From assembly GCF_002234915.1 (NCBI RefSeq), contig NZ_NEWD01000016.1, positions 62,070 to 126,069 on the forward strand: a DNA stretch of 64,000 nucleotides, given 5' to 3'. Below are positions 24,583 to 32,054 of the stretch, piece after piece. The stretch comes from Bifidobacterium vansinderenii (GTDB lineage Bacteria; Actinomycetota; Actinomycetes; Actinomycetales; Bifidobacteriaceae). The number at the start of each line of letters is the position of its first letter. Position 1 is the first letter of the stretch. The notes beneath the pieces were generated by a model. It did not search any database. It saw only the letters and a list, made by a program, of their open reading frames with translations, and was not told the DNA's origin. Position numbers and translations under genes: made by a program.

Positions 24583-26913
24583 TTACTTGATGTACTCGTA
24601 CTTGCGGAGGACGGGCGCTATCTCCGTGTTGTAGTAGTCGCGGAGCAGTGGTTTGAGGGCCTTCATTGCGGAGTGGACCGGCACGTTGTTGTAGATGGTC
24701 TTGCCGGTGATGGGGTCCTTGCGGCTCGTGTCTATCTCCGTGCCGATCTGGTAGACTCCGTAGGTGATGGCCGGGTCGTACTCGCGCGTTGCTTTGGCCG
24801 CTTCGAGGAGCTGGTCCCATTGGAGCAGGAGCGCTGCCTCGTCCGGGCCGGTCTGGAGCCTGGCAATGTCCGTGGCCGCTATGGTGGGGCCGTTCGTGGT
24901 GTCGAGGGTCAGCTCGTTGCGGTACTCCTCACCGTCGCTGCCGGTGAAGGTGACCATGTGGTTCTGCCGTTCGAGGCAGGTGAAGAGGAGGCATTTGAGG
25001 AGCCACTGGTCGAGCTTGCCGCTGCGGACGTCCCGCTCGAACTGGTCCTTGCCGTCAGCGCTCTTCATGATGAGGCCGCGTTCCGTCCATCCACGGTTAT
25101 ACGAGATGAAGCGGCTCGCGCAGAACAACGGCAGCTTCTCGAGGTAGTTGTCACGGTGCAGGTAGAACCCGTGCCCGTCGTACCGGCCGGCGGTGAGGAG
25201 GCTGGAGTGCAGCTCGGGGTTATCGAACCCGGCACCGTACACGGCCATGTAGCCGAGCAGGTCCTCCCCTTTCGCGGGTTTGCCGCTCGGCTTGCGGCTG
25301 GTGGTCTCGTACCCGTTCAGACCGGCAAGCACACCACGCCGGTCGGCCTCGGGTATCGGCCGCTTGTCGTAGTAGTCCGTGACGCGGCTATGCAAGCGCT
25401 TCACTTCAAGCGGCACGGCCGGCTTGAGGCAGTCGTTCCGTTCGTCGTAGTCGTACCCGTTGATGGTGAACCCGTCCATGTCGGAATCCTCATTGGACCA
25501 GAGGGCCACCATGATGCAAGCGTCGATGTTCGTGTGGAACCAGCGTCGGTTGAACCCGTACCCGTCGATGAACCGCTTGCTGATGAGGTTCTGTGCCTTC
25601 CAGTACTTCACCGGCGAGTACACGACGTAGCTGTCCGTGGGCTGACGGAGGTAGTAGTGGAAAGCGGACCAGATGAACGAGTTGCCGAGATCCTGAGCGG
25701 CCTGGATGCTGATGTCGGTCCCGCTGATGGCCTTCTTCATCTCCTTCACGACGTAATCGTTCCTCCACGTCGCGGTTCCCGATTTGCCCTTCGACTGGTG
25801 GTCCACACTCGTGGCCTCGCTGAACGGTGGGTTCTCGTACATGATGATGGTGCACTTCGGGTCGCGCACGTACCGCATCACCACCTCGTTCTCCAGGTAG
25901 GAGCGGCTCATCGCGTTCGCTCCACGGACGTTCCCGCCGGCCACGAACACGCTGCGGCTCGCGACGGGAGGGATGATGGCCCGCGTCCTCGCACCGAGCA
26001 GCTCCACCAGCACCTTGTACTCGTAGAACTCGATGGTGGAGAGCACGCAGTGACTCAGCTCCTCGTCCGTCATCCCCTTCTCGAGGTTCCCCGTGCCGGC
26101 GCACCGGTCGATGATGACGTAATCGTTCCCCTCCGGGACCCGCTTAATGGCCTCGCGCAGAAGCTCCAGCGACTTGTCCGCGTAGCACTTCGGGGTGTAA
26201 AACGCACCGAGGTTCTTCTTGCTCAGGTCATCGTTCAGCTTGTCCATGAGGTACTGGAACTCCACGTTCGTGGGTCCCTCGTAGGGGTAGATGTAATCCC
26301 TGAACGTGTCCGGGTTCCGTATCTCACCCTCGTCACCGAGGAACGCGTCCTTACGCGCGGCGGGGTTCAGCCGGTAGTACTCGCGGCCCCAACCCACGAT
26401 GCAGTTCGCGTCAAGATGGATGCGCTCATAATCGTTCGTGCGCATCACGTCGATGAGACGCTGACGGTCAAGGTCGCTCGACCCGTAGTCCAGCCTTTCC
26501 CGGAACGGCCCGGCCACGAAACCATCATTGTTCTTCGACGCGGCACCCGAGTACACCCGCTCCACAAGCTCCATGTACCGCTTCGACCCGTACACGTAAG
26601 CCACCTCAGCGATGAGGTCGATAAGGATGATGTTCGCGGGCACCGGCCGGCCCTTCAAACGCTCCGCGGACAGGTACTTCACACACTGGGAAACCACCAC
26701 GTTCAAATCCGGGATGCTCAGCTTGAACTCCAGCAGGTTCCCGCGAACCACACCATCCGTGTTGTCCCGCAGCACATCATCCACAGTCAAACCGGAATCC
26801 ACCGAACCAAGGAACAAACCGTAGAACGCGATCTGACCACTACGCTCATCCGCGAAACCGGAAATCAAACGACCCGGCCCCGCGACCACCGGCGCAACAC
26901 CACCAACAGGCAT
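24583..26913 (-). CDS. Large stand-alone N6-adenine DNA methylase (type IIG-like)
   Basis: This 776-residue protein has motif X-like GAFYTP (236-241), a SAM-binding motif DRCAGTGNLE (269-278) and catalytic NPPF (361-364), all typical of N6-adenine methylases of the Eco57I/type IIG group. The N-terminal 230 residues include NLLEFKL with an E-x-K (62-64) that could belong to a PD-(D/E)xK nuclease; this is a guess. The C-terminal 350 residues would hold target recognition. No separate restriction or specificity gene is next to it, so it may be a fused restriction enzyme or an orphan methylase. ATG 26913 follows GGGGG by 6 nt; the long hydrophobic upstream extension is rejected. A P1 site is 59 nt upstream. 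Confidence 0.82.
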   Translation of the reverse strand: MPVGGVAPVVAGPGRLISGFADERSGQIAFYGLFLGSVDSGLTVDDVLRDNTDGVVRGNLLEFKLSIPDLNVVVSQCVKYLSAERLKGRPVPANIILIDLIAEVAYVYGSKRYMELVERVYSGAASKNNDGFVAGPFRERLDYGSSDLDRQRLIDVMRTNDYERIHLDANCIVGWGREYYRLNPAARKDAFLGDEGEIRNPDTFRDYIYPYEGPTNVEFQYLMDKLNDDLSKKNLGAFYTPKCYADKSLELLREAIKRVPEGNDYVIIDRCAGTGNLEKGMTDEELSHCVLSTIEFYEYKVLVELLGARTRAIIPPVASRSVFVAGGNVRGANAMSRSYLENEVVMRYVRDPKCTIIMYENPPFSEATSVDHQSKGKSGTATWRNDYVVKEMKKAISGTDISIQAAQDLGNSFIWSAFHYYLRQPTDSYVVYSPVKYWKAQNLISKRFIDGYGFNRRWFHTNIDACIMVALWSNEDSDMDGFTINGYDYDERNDCLKPAVPLEVKRLHSRVTDYYDKRPIPEADRRGVLAGLNGYETTSRKPSGKPAKGEDLLGYMAVYGAGFDNPELHSSLLTAGRYDGHGFYLHRDNYLEKLPLFCASRFISYNRGWTERGLIMKSADGKDQFERDVRSGKLDQWLLKCLLFTCLERQNHMVTFTGSDGEEYRNELTLDTTNGPTIAATDIARLQTGPDEAALLLQWDQLLEAAKATREYDPAITYGVYQIGTEIDTSRKDPITGKTIYNNVPVHSAMKALKPLLRDYYNTEIAPVLRKYEYIK

Positions 26914-26971
26914 CACAAACCCCCTCACAAACGAACGGAAAACACGAGCCGAAAGGCCCGAACCGCGAGGG

Positions 26972-26980
26972 GCATATCCC
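26972..26980 (-). promoter_or_regulatory. P1 motif upstream of the large adenine methylase
   Basis: On the minus strand it reads TGCCGTTC, five bases, GGGATATGC. The same TGCCGTTC-N5 spacing occurs at 29113. Confidence 0.55.
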
Positions 26981-27092
26981 AACAAGAACGGCAGGAAACC
27001 AACGAAACAAACACAAAACGCAACGCGACAAGCAACAAGAAAAAACAAGAAGCAAAGCACATGAATGGAAAAAGAGAAGAACATAATAAACT

Positions 27093-27112
27093 AGCGCGGG
27101 TGGTCCGGGATT
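27093..27112 (+). repeat. Element repeat arm, solitary, F orientation
   Basis: Preceded by ACATAATAAACT and followed by TTACC and AGCGCCGGGCGCGGG, the accessory box in reverse sense. With the R arm at 29165 it encloses two genes. Confidence 0.9.
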
Positions 27113-27180
27113 TTACCAGCGCCGGGCGCGGGCTTACGCGTCTATTATTCATCGTCGGCTTGTACCGGCCGTGGGGCTGG

Positions 27181-28113
27181 TCATGCCTCAGGGTATTGCT
27201 TGAGCGTTTCCCGCGCGGTTCTGCGTACCCGTTCCGTGGGGTCGTTCGTGAGCTGCTTGATGCGTTCTCGGCTGAGGCCGCCGCTGCGGATCGCGGCTTC
27301 GCGCAGCCCGGACTGCGGGTCATCCCATTCATCCCATAGCTGCATGCCGGTTCCAGGCCAGATTCTGGTTTCGAGGAGCCTGCGGAACCAGTACTCGGTC
27401 GGGTCGGGTTCCGTGGTGCCGTACTCGCGGCTTGCCTTGTCCAGCTGTCTTTTGTTGAACCACCCCTCGCTGATGCAGCGTATGCCGGCCATGGTCCGTA
27501 CCGCGTCGGATTCGTCGTGCTCGGCCATCCATATACCCTGATACGGCTTCAGGTTCGGGTTCGCAGCGAACGCGTACCTGACCATGGGGTCCCGGTCGTG
27601 GATGGGGGTCGGGTCACCGGCGTCGCTTCTGACGGCCATCGCCTGCCTGACCATCTCGCTGGGGTCGTTGAGGAGCCGCGACTGCTGGTCGTTGTCGAGG
27701 CCGGGGGTGGATGCGACGAGCATGCGCACCTCCTCGTCCGGGTTGTCTATCTGCCGGAGGACGTCATCGTGCGGCAGGAGGCCGTTCCTGATGCACAAGG
27801 CCATCACCATGCCGCTGCGTTGCGCGAGGCCGCGCACGTAATCCAACGGCAGGCCGGGGCCGATGTTCATGAGGTACGAGTCCCACGCGTCACGGTGCGA
27901 TTTCGCGTACCCGTGCTCGTCAAGGTAGTCCTCCATCTCTATCTCGAGCGGCAGGTCCGGCTCCTCGTTCTCTGCCGTGAGTTCGGCAATGAGCCGGTCC
28001 TCGTAAGCGTCATTGGCCGCGTCGAGGCTATCGTAATGGCCCCCGTAGCGGCATGGCCTGACCGTGGCCGTGCAGCGTTTCGGTCCATCCGGAGTCAAAT
28101 GGTAACGAGCCAA
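27181..28113 (-). CDS. LRV/HEAT-like repeat protein with N-terminal Cys-His mini-domain
   Basis: This 310-residue protein begins with RYHLTPDGPKRC, then C-x4-C-x-YGG-HYDS and AYEDRL. This short module has conserved Cys, Gly and His and I have seen similar ones at the N-terminus of actinobacterial phage and plasmid proteins. Residues about 110-190 and the C-terminus show D-P-x-E-x-VR-x-A repeats (NPDEEVRMLVASTPGL, DPSEMVRQAMAVRSD, DPMVRYAFAANPNL, DPTERVRRTARETL), the signature of leucine-rich-repeat variant/HEAT-like solenoids used for protein or nucleic-acid binding. I chose TTG 28113 because GGAG is 6 nt upstream; a TTG four codons earlier would include the ribosome-binding site itself. Function unknown. 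Confidence 0.72.
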   Translation of the reverse strand: MARYHLTPDGPKRCTATVRPCRYGGHYDSLDAANDAYEDRLIAELTAENEEPDLPLEIEMEDYLDEHGYAKSHRDAWDSYLMNIGPGLPLDYVRGLAQRSGMVMALCIRNGLLPHDDVLRQIDNPDEEVRMLVASTPGLDNDQQSRLLNDPSEMVRQAMAVRSDAGDPTPIHDRDPMVRYAFAANPNLKPYQGIWMAEHDESDAVRTMAGIRCISEGWFNKRQLDKASREYGTTEPDPTEYWFRRLLETRIWPGTGMQLWDEWDDPQSGLREAAIRSGGLSRERIKQLTNDPTERVRRTARETLKQYPEA

Positions 28114-28167
28114 GGTGCACTCCAATCATCGAAGGGGAACGGGGAAGCGCTTCAACGCTTCACCACG

Positions 28168-28175
28168 GCATATCC
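28168..28175 (-). promoter_or_regulatory. P1 motif upstream of the LRV-like gene
   Basis: On the minus strand it reads CATGGATATGCCGTGGTG, 55 nt before the start codon. Confidence 0.5.
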
Positions 28176-28342
28176 ATGCACGGAGCCGGTGCCGGTGAGC
28201 ATCACGCACGGGGCCGGCCGGGTCAGCTTTGGATAACGCAAAAAACACATGGTTATCGGTTTGCTTTTTTGCAAAACCCTATAAACATGGCCGCCGCGCG
28301 GGGACCGGACGCAGAGCCGGTGACGGCAGCGAAGAAACGAGG

Positions 28343-28382
28343 AGGGGCACCGGCCGGCCATTCCAAGCCGGTCGATGCCCCT
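28343..28382 (-). terminator. Hairpin between the 205-residue gene and the LRV-like gene
   Basis: AGGGGCA (28343-28349) pairs with TGCCCCT (28376-28382), and CCGG/CCGG extends the stem. On the minus strand the tail reads CCTCGTTTCTTC. This is one of the few unit boundaries in the element without a repeat arm. An A/T-rich patch at about 28235-28285 lies between it and the P1 site. Confidence 0.7.
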
Positions 28383-28399
28383 TCATCGGTAAGACACCG

Positions 28400-29017
28400 T
28401 CACTTGCCGTGCTTCACGGCAGGAGCAGGTGCAGGAGCAGCATGCGCGGGAGCGGAAGCAGAAGCAGGTGCCGGTGCGTGGATCTCACGCACGAAGATGG
28501 CCGAGAAATCGGCCTCAAGCAGGCACGCGAGGTTCCGCTTCGCGGTGGGGCCGGCGGCGAGGAGCGGCGCGAGATCCATGTGCGCCCGGCCCGTGGAGAT
28601 ACCCGCCTGGCGTCCACGCAGCCGCGCGGCGATACGCACCACGCGCGTGTTCTCCAGACCCTCACCATCATTGCCGGAGAAGTAATCCGCGACGGTGTTG
28701 ATGACCTTCACCTCGGCAAGCTCGGGGTGAGCGAACCGCACCTCGTCGGTGGCCTCGCGCAGGGCCGCGAGCCTCGCGTCCACGTCAAGCACAACGTTAT
28801 CGAAACGGTCCATCGCGTCAACGGCCTCCGGGTACGAGCGAAGCACCTGCGCGGCCTCCGGGGCCAGCAGACCATCGGCACCGAACAGACGCACCACGGA
28901 CGCGTTCAGCTCATCCCAACCAAGATTGGGCTGCTGGAGCCGCGCAAGGGCAAGCACCTCATCACGCAGCGAATGGACCTCGGACAGCACGTCCGGGCTG
29001 GAGACATCGAAATACAT
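28400..29017 (-). CDS. Hypothetical element protein, 205 residues
   Basis: Starts MYFDVSSPDVLSEV after AGGGGA at 6 nt; the upstream extension is not supported. It is helical (LRDEVLALARLQQPNLGWDEL, VDARLAALREATDEVRFAHPEL) and ends in an Ala/Pro-rich tail. The HPEL and GLENTRVVRIAARLRG blocks recall LemA-type helical bundles loosely, but there is no N-terminal membrane segment, so I do not assign that family. P1 lies 96 nt upstream. Confidence 0.65.
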   Translation of the reverse strand: MYFDVSSPDVLSEVHSLRDEVLALARLQQPNLGWDELNASVVRLFGADGLLAPEAAQVLRSYPEAVDAMDRFDNVVLDVDARLAALREATDEVRFAHPELAEVKVINTVADYFSGNDGEGLENTRVVRIAARLRGRQAGISTGRAHMDLAPLLAAGPTAKRNLACLLEADFSAIFVREIHAPAPASASAPAHAAPAPAPAVKHGK

Positions 29018-29112
29018 AGCTAATCCCCTCTCAAACAGGAATGAATGAAACCCAACGACGCGGGGCGACCAAAACCCCGGACGACCCGGAACCAACCCCA
29101 TCGTCACCACGC

Positions 29113-29121
29113 GCATATCCC
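29113..29121 (-). promoter_or_regulatory. P1 motif upstream of the 205-residue gene
   Basis: On the minus strand it reads GGGATATGCGCGTGGTG, preceded by TGCCGTTC five bases away. Confidence 0.55.
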
Positions 29122-29164
29122 GGCAGGAACGGCACGGGCGCGGACGGTACGGGACCAATGATTA

Positions 29165-29184
29165 AATCCCGGACCACCCGCGCC
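29165..29184 (-). repeat. Element repeat arm, solitary, R orientation
   Basis: Exact arm up to the final base (GCGCC). It is followed by CGCTTGTTTGCCTTCTTTTTC, a strong pyrimidine tail. Confidence 0.9.
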
Positions 29185-29294
29185 CGCTTGTTTGCCTTCT
29201 TTTTCTTGCCCGTGACATGCCGTGGTTGGTTTCCACGGTGTCCGTCGCCGGGCGTGTGCCGCGCATCGGTCATGCGTGTAACGGGTACCGAGCG

Positions 29295-30422
29295 TCATCG
29301 TTGCCCGTGGAGGGGCACGGTGCGCTTGACGCCGGTGGTGGTTTGGCTGAGAGCCGGTGCCGGGTTCGGCTCCGTGGCCAGCGGCACGAGGTCGCGGAAC
29401 GGCTCGATGGGGATGCCCTTGTACCTATAGGCCCCTTCCCTCCTGCGATAGAACAGGTAATCGTGGTTGATGCCATTCACGGTCTGGTACGTGAGGAACC
29501 AGTCGGCATCGGCCTTGGCCATGGCATTGACGGTACGCTCCACCAGCCCCTCGCCGCCGGGCGTGATGAACCGCTGGGTGCTGTTCATCGCGTTCTCCAC
29601 GAACGCGCGGTACGTGGCCTCGTCATCGTCCCGCGCGGGTTTCGCGTACTTCTTGTTGCGGATCACCTCGCGGCTCATCCCGCGCAGCTCCTCCAGTCCG
29701 ATGGGACGCAGCGGCCATTCGGGACGGCTGCTCGACTCCGCGATGAAGCGGAGGAGCACCTGCGGGATGACGTGGTTCTCACCCTCACCGCTCATGCAGT
29801 TGCACATGAGCAGCTCGACGGCATCATAGACATCCCCGTCCATCGAGTAGCAGCCGCTGTAGTAAGCGCGACGCTCCCTCATCAGCCTGACGCTCAGGGA
29901 CCCGTCACGCGTGAGGTCGCGGCCGGCTTTCGCGTAGACGTCCATCACGAACGCGGGGGCGTCGGAATCATCGAGGGCCGACGGCAGCTCCAGGTCCGCG
30001 TCGAGGAGATGGAGCATGAGCGAGCACCGCTTACGCAGCATGTGACCGACGACCTCACCGAACGAGTACGCGTGAAGCGTCCCGTCCCGCTTGTTGCAGG
30101 CCAGCGCGTACCGCCTCTCCTCGTCCGTGAGTTCGGGGAAGAGCGGGTCCTCGCTCAGCTGGGGCAGGAGCGAGATCGGCATGGCATCCACGTCATCCCC
30201 ATAGAACGGAGGGTCATCCTCATCGGGAACCCGCGACGCGTGCTCGCTGACCCAACGCTCGGTCTCCTCCTCGCTGCCGAAGTGCCAGCGGTCATCCCCG
30301 AACGGGCAGTCATCCCCGGCATGGCAAGGCTCGGGCACCAGCAAAAACCGCGCAACGGCATTCTCGTCATCCGAGAACCGCAAATGCCAACGGGAACCGG
30401 CAGCGGAATCAATCCCAACCAT
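29295..30422 (-). CDS. Hypothetical element protein with N-terminal Cys-His mini-domain, 375 residues
   Basis: The first 60 residues (WHLRF, then PEPCHAGDDCPFGDDRWHF and EEETERWV) show the same C-x-A, C-P-x-G and HF pattern as the N-terminus of the LRV-like protein at 27181-28113, here with two inserted loops. The rest is unrecognised: an acidic segment (PDEDDPPFYGDDVD), helical regions and a C-terminal WFLTYQTVNGINHDYLFYRR block. AAAGG is 9 nt before the ATG. No clear P1 or P2 is upstream; GGGGATGTCCGCG (about 30506-30518, minus strand) may be a decayed P1. Confidence 0.68.
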   Translation of the reverse strand: MVGIDSAAGSRWHLRFSDDENAVARFLLVPEPCHAGDDCPFGDDRWHFGSEEETERWVSEHASRVPDEDDPPFYGDDVDAMPISLLPQLSEDPLFPELTDEERRYALACNKRDGTLHAYSFGEVVGHMLRKRCSLMLHLLDADLELPSALDDSDAPAFVMDVYAKAGRDLTRDGSLSVRLMRERRAYYSGCYSMDGDVYDAVELLMCNCMSGEGENHVIPQVLLRFIAESSSRPEWPLRPIGLEELRGMSREVIRNKKYAKPARDDDEATYRAFVENAMNSTQRFITPGGEGLVERTVNAMAKADADWFLTYQTVNGINHDYLFYRRREGAYRYKGIPIEPFRDLVPLATEPNPAPALSQTTTGVKRTVPLHGQR

Positions 30423-30760
30423 TACTCATCACCTTTCCAACAAGACCGCTCCAACGCGGCCATAACAAGGAACCAACCACCAACGGCAAGCCCCACGCGG
30501 ACATCCCCGGCCCGCGCACTAGAAACACTAAGGCCACTTTCGCAGTCCCGACGAACGGGTTTCAGGGAATTTTTTCCCAAGGCCGCGAAACGGCCCGACG
30601 CCCGGCGCGAACCCGATGACCGGCGACGATGCGCGCTGGGAATGATGAAAGAAACGAACGCGGGTGGGAACGGGATTTAATCGTTAATCCCGTTCCCACC
30701 CGCGCCCGCGTGCTTGTCCTTCTTCTCCTTTCCCCTGACTGGTGCTTCGCGTCTGGTGCG
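30423..30760. other. Non-coding separator
   Basis: No gene is supported. It holds the repeat-type hairpin at 30658-30705 and an imperfect A/T-rich stretch near 30560-30590 (GGGAATTTTTTCCC). Confidence 0.5.
30658..30705. terminator. Variant repeat-pair hairpin (core GAAC/GTTC)
   Basis: Arms CGCGGGTGGGAACGGGATT and its exact complement flank the loop TAATCGTT, the same loop as at 24484. The central bases differ from the common arm but both arms changed together, so full pairing is kept. Flanked by GAAAGAAACGA on the left and T/C-rich DNA on the right. Confidence 0.85.
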
Positions 30761-31741
30761 TCAGGCACGTTCGAGGTCGAAGACCTGCATGGTGCCTCCG
30801 GTCCAGTCACAGGTCTGCATCATGATGGGGGTCACCACTGCCGTGCCTCCGCTGACGACGGTCCTGCGGTTCTTCACGCGGTAGTCCACTCCACCGATGC
30901 GGATGACGTCACCGACATTCACGTCGAGCATCCACGCGCCGCCCTCGTTGTTGTGTACCGCGAAGTCTATCCAGGTACCCATGCCCCACGGGTCGGGGAA
31001 GTTCACCTGCACGAGACCGCCCTGGTCGATGGCCCACTGGCAGTCAGCGGGCTGGTTCCCGTTGCAGGTCCGAGCGATGCCGTGGTCAACGGGGCCGCTC
31101 GGTGCCGGGGCCGGTGCCGGAGCGGCCTGTGCTTGGTTCTGCGCCGGTGCCGGTGCGGCCTGAGCCTGAGCCTGCTGAGCGGCCGCCTGCCGCTGGGCCT
31201 GTGCCTGCCGAGCGGCTTCCGCTTCCTTCTCGCGCGCGGCCTGCTCCTCGGCTGCCTTCCTGGCCGCAGCCTCCTGCTCGGCCTTGACCCTGGCGGCCTC
31301 CTCCGCGACGCGCTGCTCCTCGGCACGCTTCGCGGCCTCCTCGCGGTTGTGCTTGTCGCGCACGGCCTGCGCTATACGCTTCTCGCAAGCGGCCGCGTCG
31401 TGGATGCTCATACCGTCGTGCAGGCAGTCCGGCACCTCCTCATCCGTGAGCGTCGTTCCCGTCTCACGCTCGGCACGCTCACGCGCGGACTCCACGACGA
31501 GCTTCGCACGCTGCCCCTCCGTGGTCTCACGCGCGGCCCCCATGCGCTGGTCCTGCTGAACGCTGGTCTGAGCGGCCACCGGCTCATCGGCCGCGTTGGC
31601 CATGACGGGCACGAACCCCGCGACGCGCAGCATCGAGGCAGCAAGCACCGAAGCGACGACGAACGACGCAGCGGACGCGATGCGGAACCCCTCAACCGCG
31701 TTCCCACGAGCCGCGTGCGCTCCCCTACGATTCCCAACCAT
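30761..31741 (-). CDS. Secreted or anchored protein with coiled coil and possible sortase-fold C-terminal domain
   Basis: This 326-residue protein has an N-terminal hydrophobic segment (about 22-49, ending ANAADE) that could be a signal peptide or anchor. A long Ala/Glu/Lys/Arg/Gln coiled-coil stretch follows (about 125-195), then an Ala-Pro linker. In the last 110 residues, FAVHNNEGGAWMLDVNVGDVIRI, YRVKN and MMQTCDWTGG followed by an Arg match the sortase order of His, GD loop, Cys (TC) and Arg. That assignment is pattern-based and unproven; the domain could be another cell-wall module. AAGGGA precedes the ATG by 7 nt and P2 lies 60 nt upstream. With the pilin sortase this may form a second surface module. 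Confidence 0.62.
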   Translation of the reverse strand: MVGNRRGAHAARGNAVEGFRIASAASFVVASVLAASMLRVAGFVPVMANAADEPVAAQTSVQQDQRMGAARETTEGQRAKLVVESARERAERETGTTLTDEEVPDCLHDGMSIHDAAACEKRIAQAVRDKHNREEAAKRAEEQRVAEEAARVKAEQEAAARKAAEEQAAREKEAEAARQAQAQRQAAAQQAQAQAAPAPAQNQAQAAPAPAPAPSGPVDHGIARTCNGNQPADCQWAIDQGGLVQVNFPDPWGMGTWIDFAVHNNEGGAWMLDVNVGDVIRIGGVDYRVKNRRTVVSGGTAVVTPIMMQTCDWTGGTMQVFDLERA

Positions 31742-31800
31742 GATTCATTCCCTTCAATCACCGGGCCGCCCCCGCGACCCGTTCCTTGGTTTGCATCATG

Positions 31801-31809
31801 TATCTAACC
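31801..31809 (-). promoter_or_regulatory. P2 motif upstream of the coiled-coil surface protein
   Basis: On the minus strand it reads TTTGCCGGTTAGATACATG, preceded by GGGGT as at 14028. Confidence 0.55.
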
Positions 31810-31950
31810 GGCAAAACCCCGCGGAACGGCCCGATCGAGGGGAAAACCAGAAAAAACCGGGATTTTTCCCAAAAAAGAAGAAGAACCACGCACGGGCCGA
31901 CGACCACGGCCGGGACCCGTTACCGATGATGGTGAAGAGATGAGTAAACG

Positions 31951-31998
31951 AACGCGGGTGGTCCGGGATTTAATCATTAGTCCCGGACCACCCGCGCT
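31951..31998. terminator. Repeat-pair hairpin, bidirectional terminator
   Basis: F (31951-31970) and R (31979-31998) arms flank loop TAATCATT. The right arm begins AGTCCC, giving one G-T wobble. It is followed by GCTTTTTGCTTCTTCTT. Confidence 0.88.
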
Positions 31999-32054
31999 GC
32001 TTTTTGCTTCTTCTTGTGTTGTCGCCTGTGCTTGTCTTTCATGACCGTGCGAGG

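Larger units (their letters stand above)
31742..32054. other. Non-coding separator
   Basis: Apart from the P2 site and the repeat hairpin I see only an A-rich stretch (about 31840-31880) and no gene. Confidence 0.5.

Noticed and set aside
24583-26913. PglX of a BREX system
   Set aside because: The protein is shorter than typical PglX and none of the other BREX genes are near it.
1351-31998. An integron cassette array with attC sites
   Set aside because: Genes stand on both strands, the arms lack the paired GTTRRRY/RYYYAAC boxes of attC, spacing between arms varies from 8 nt to kilobases, and no integrase is in view.
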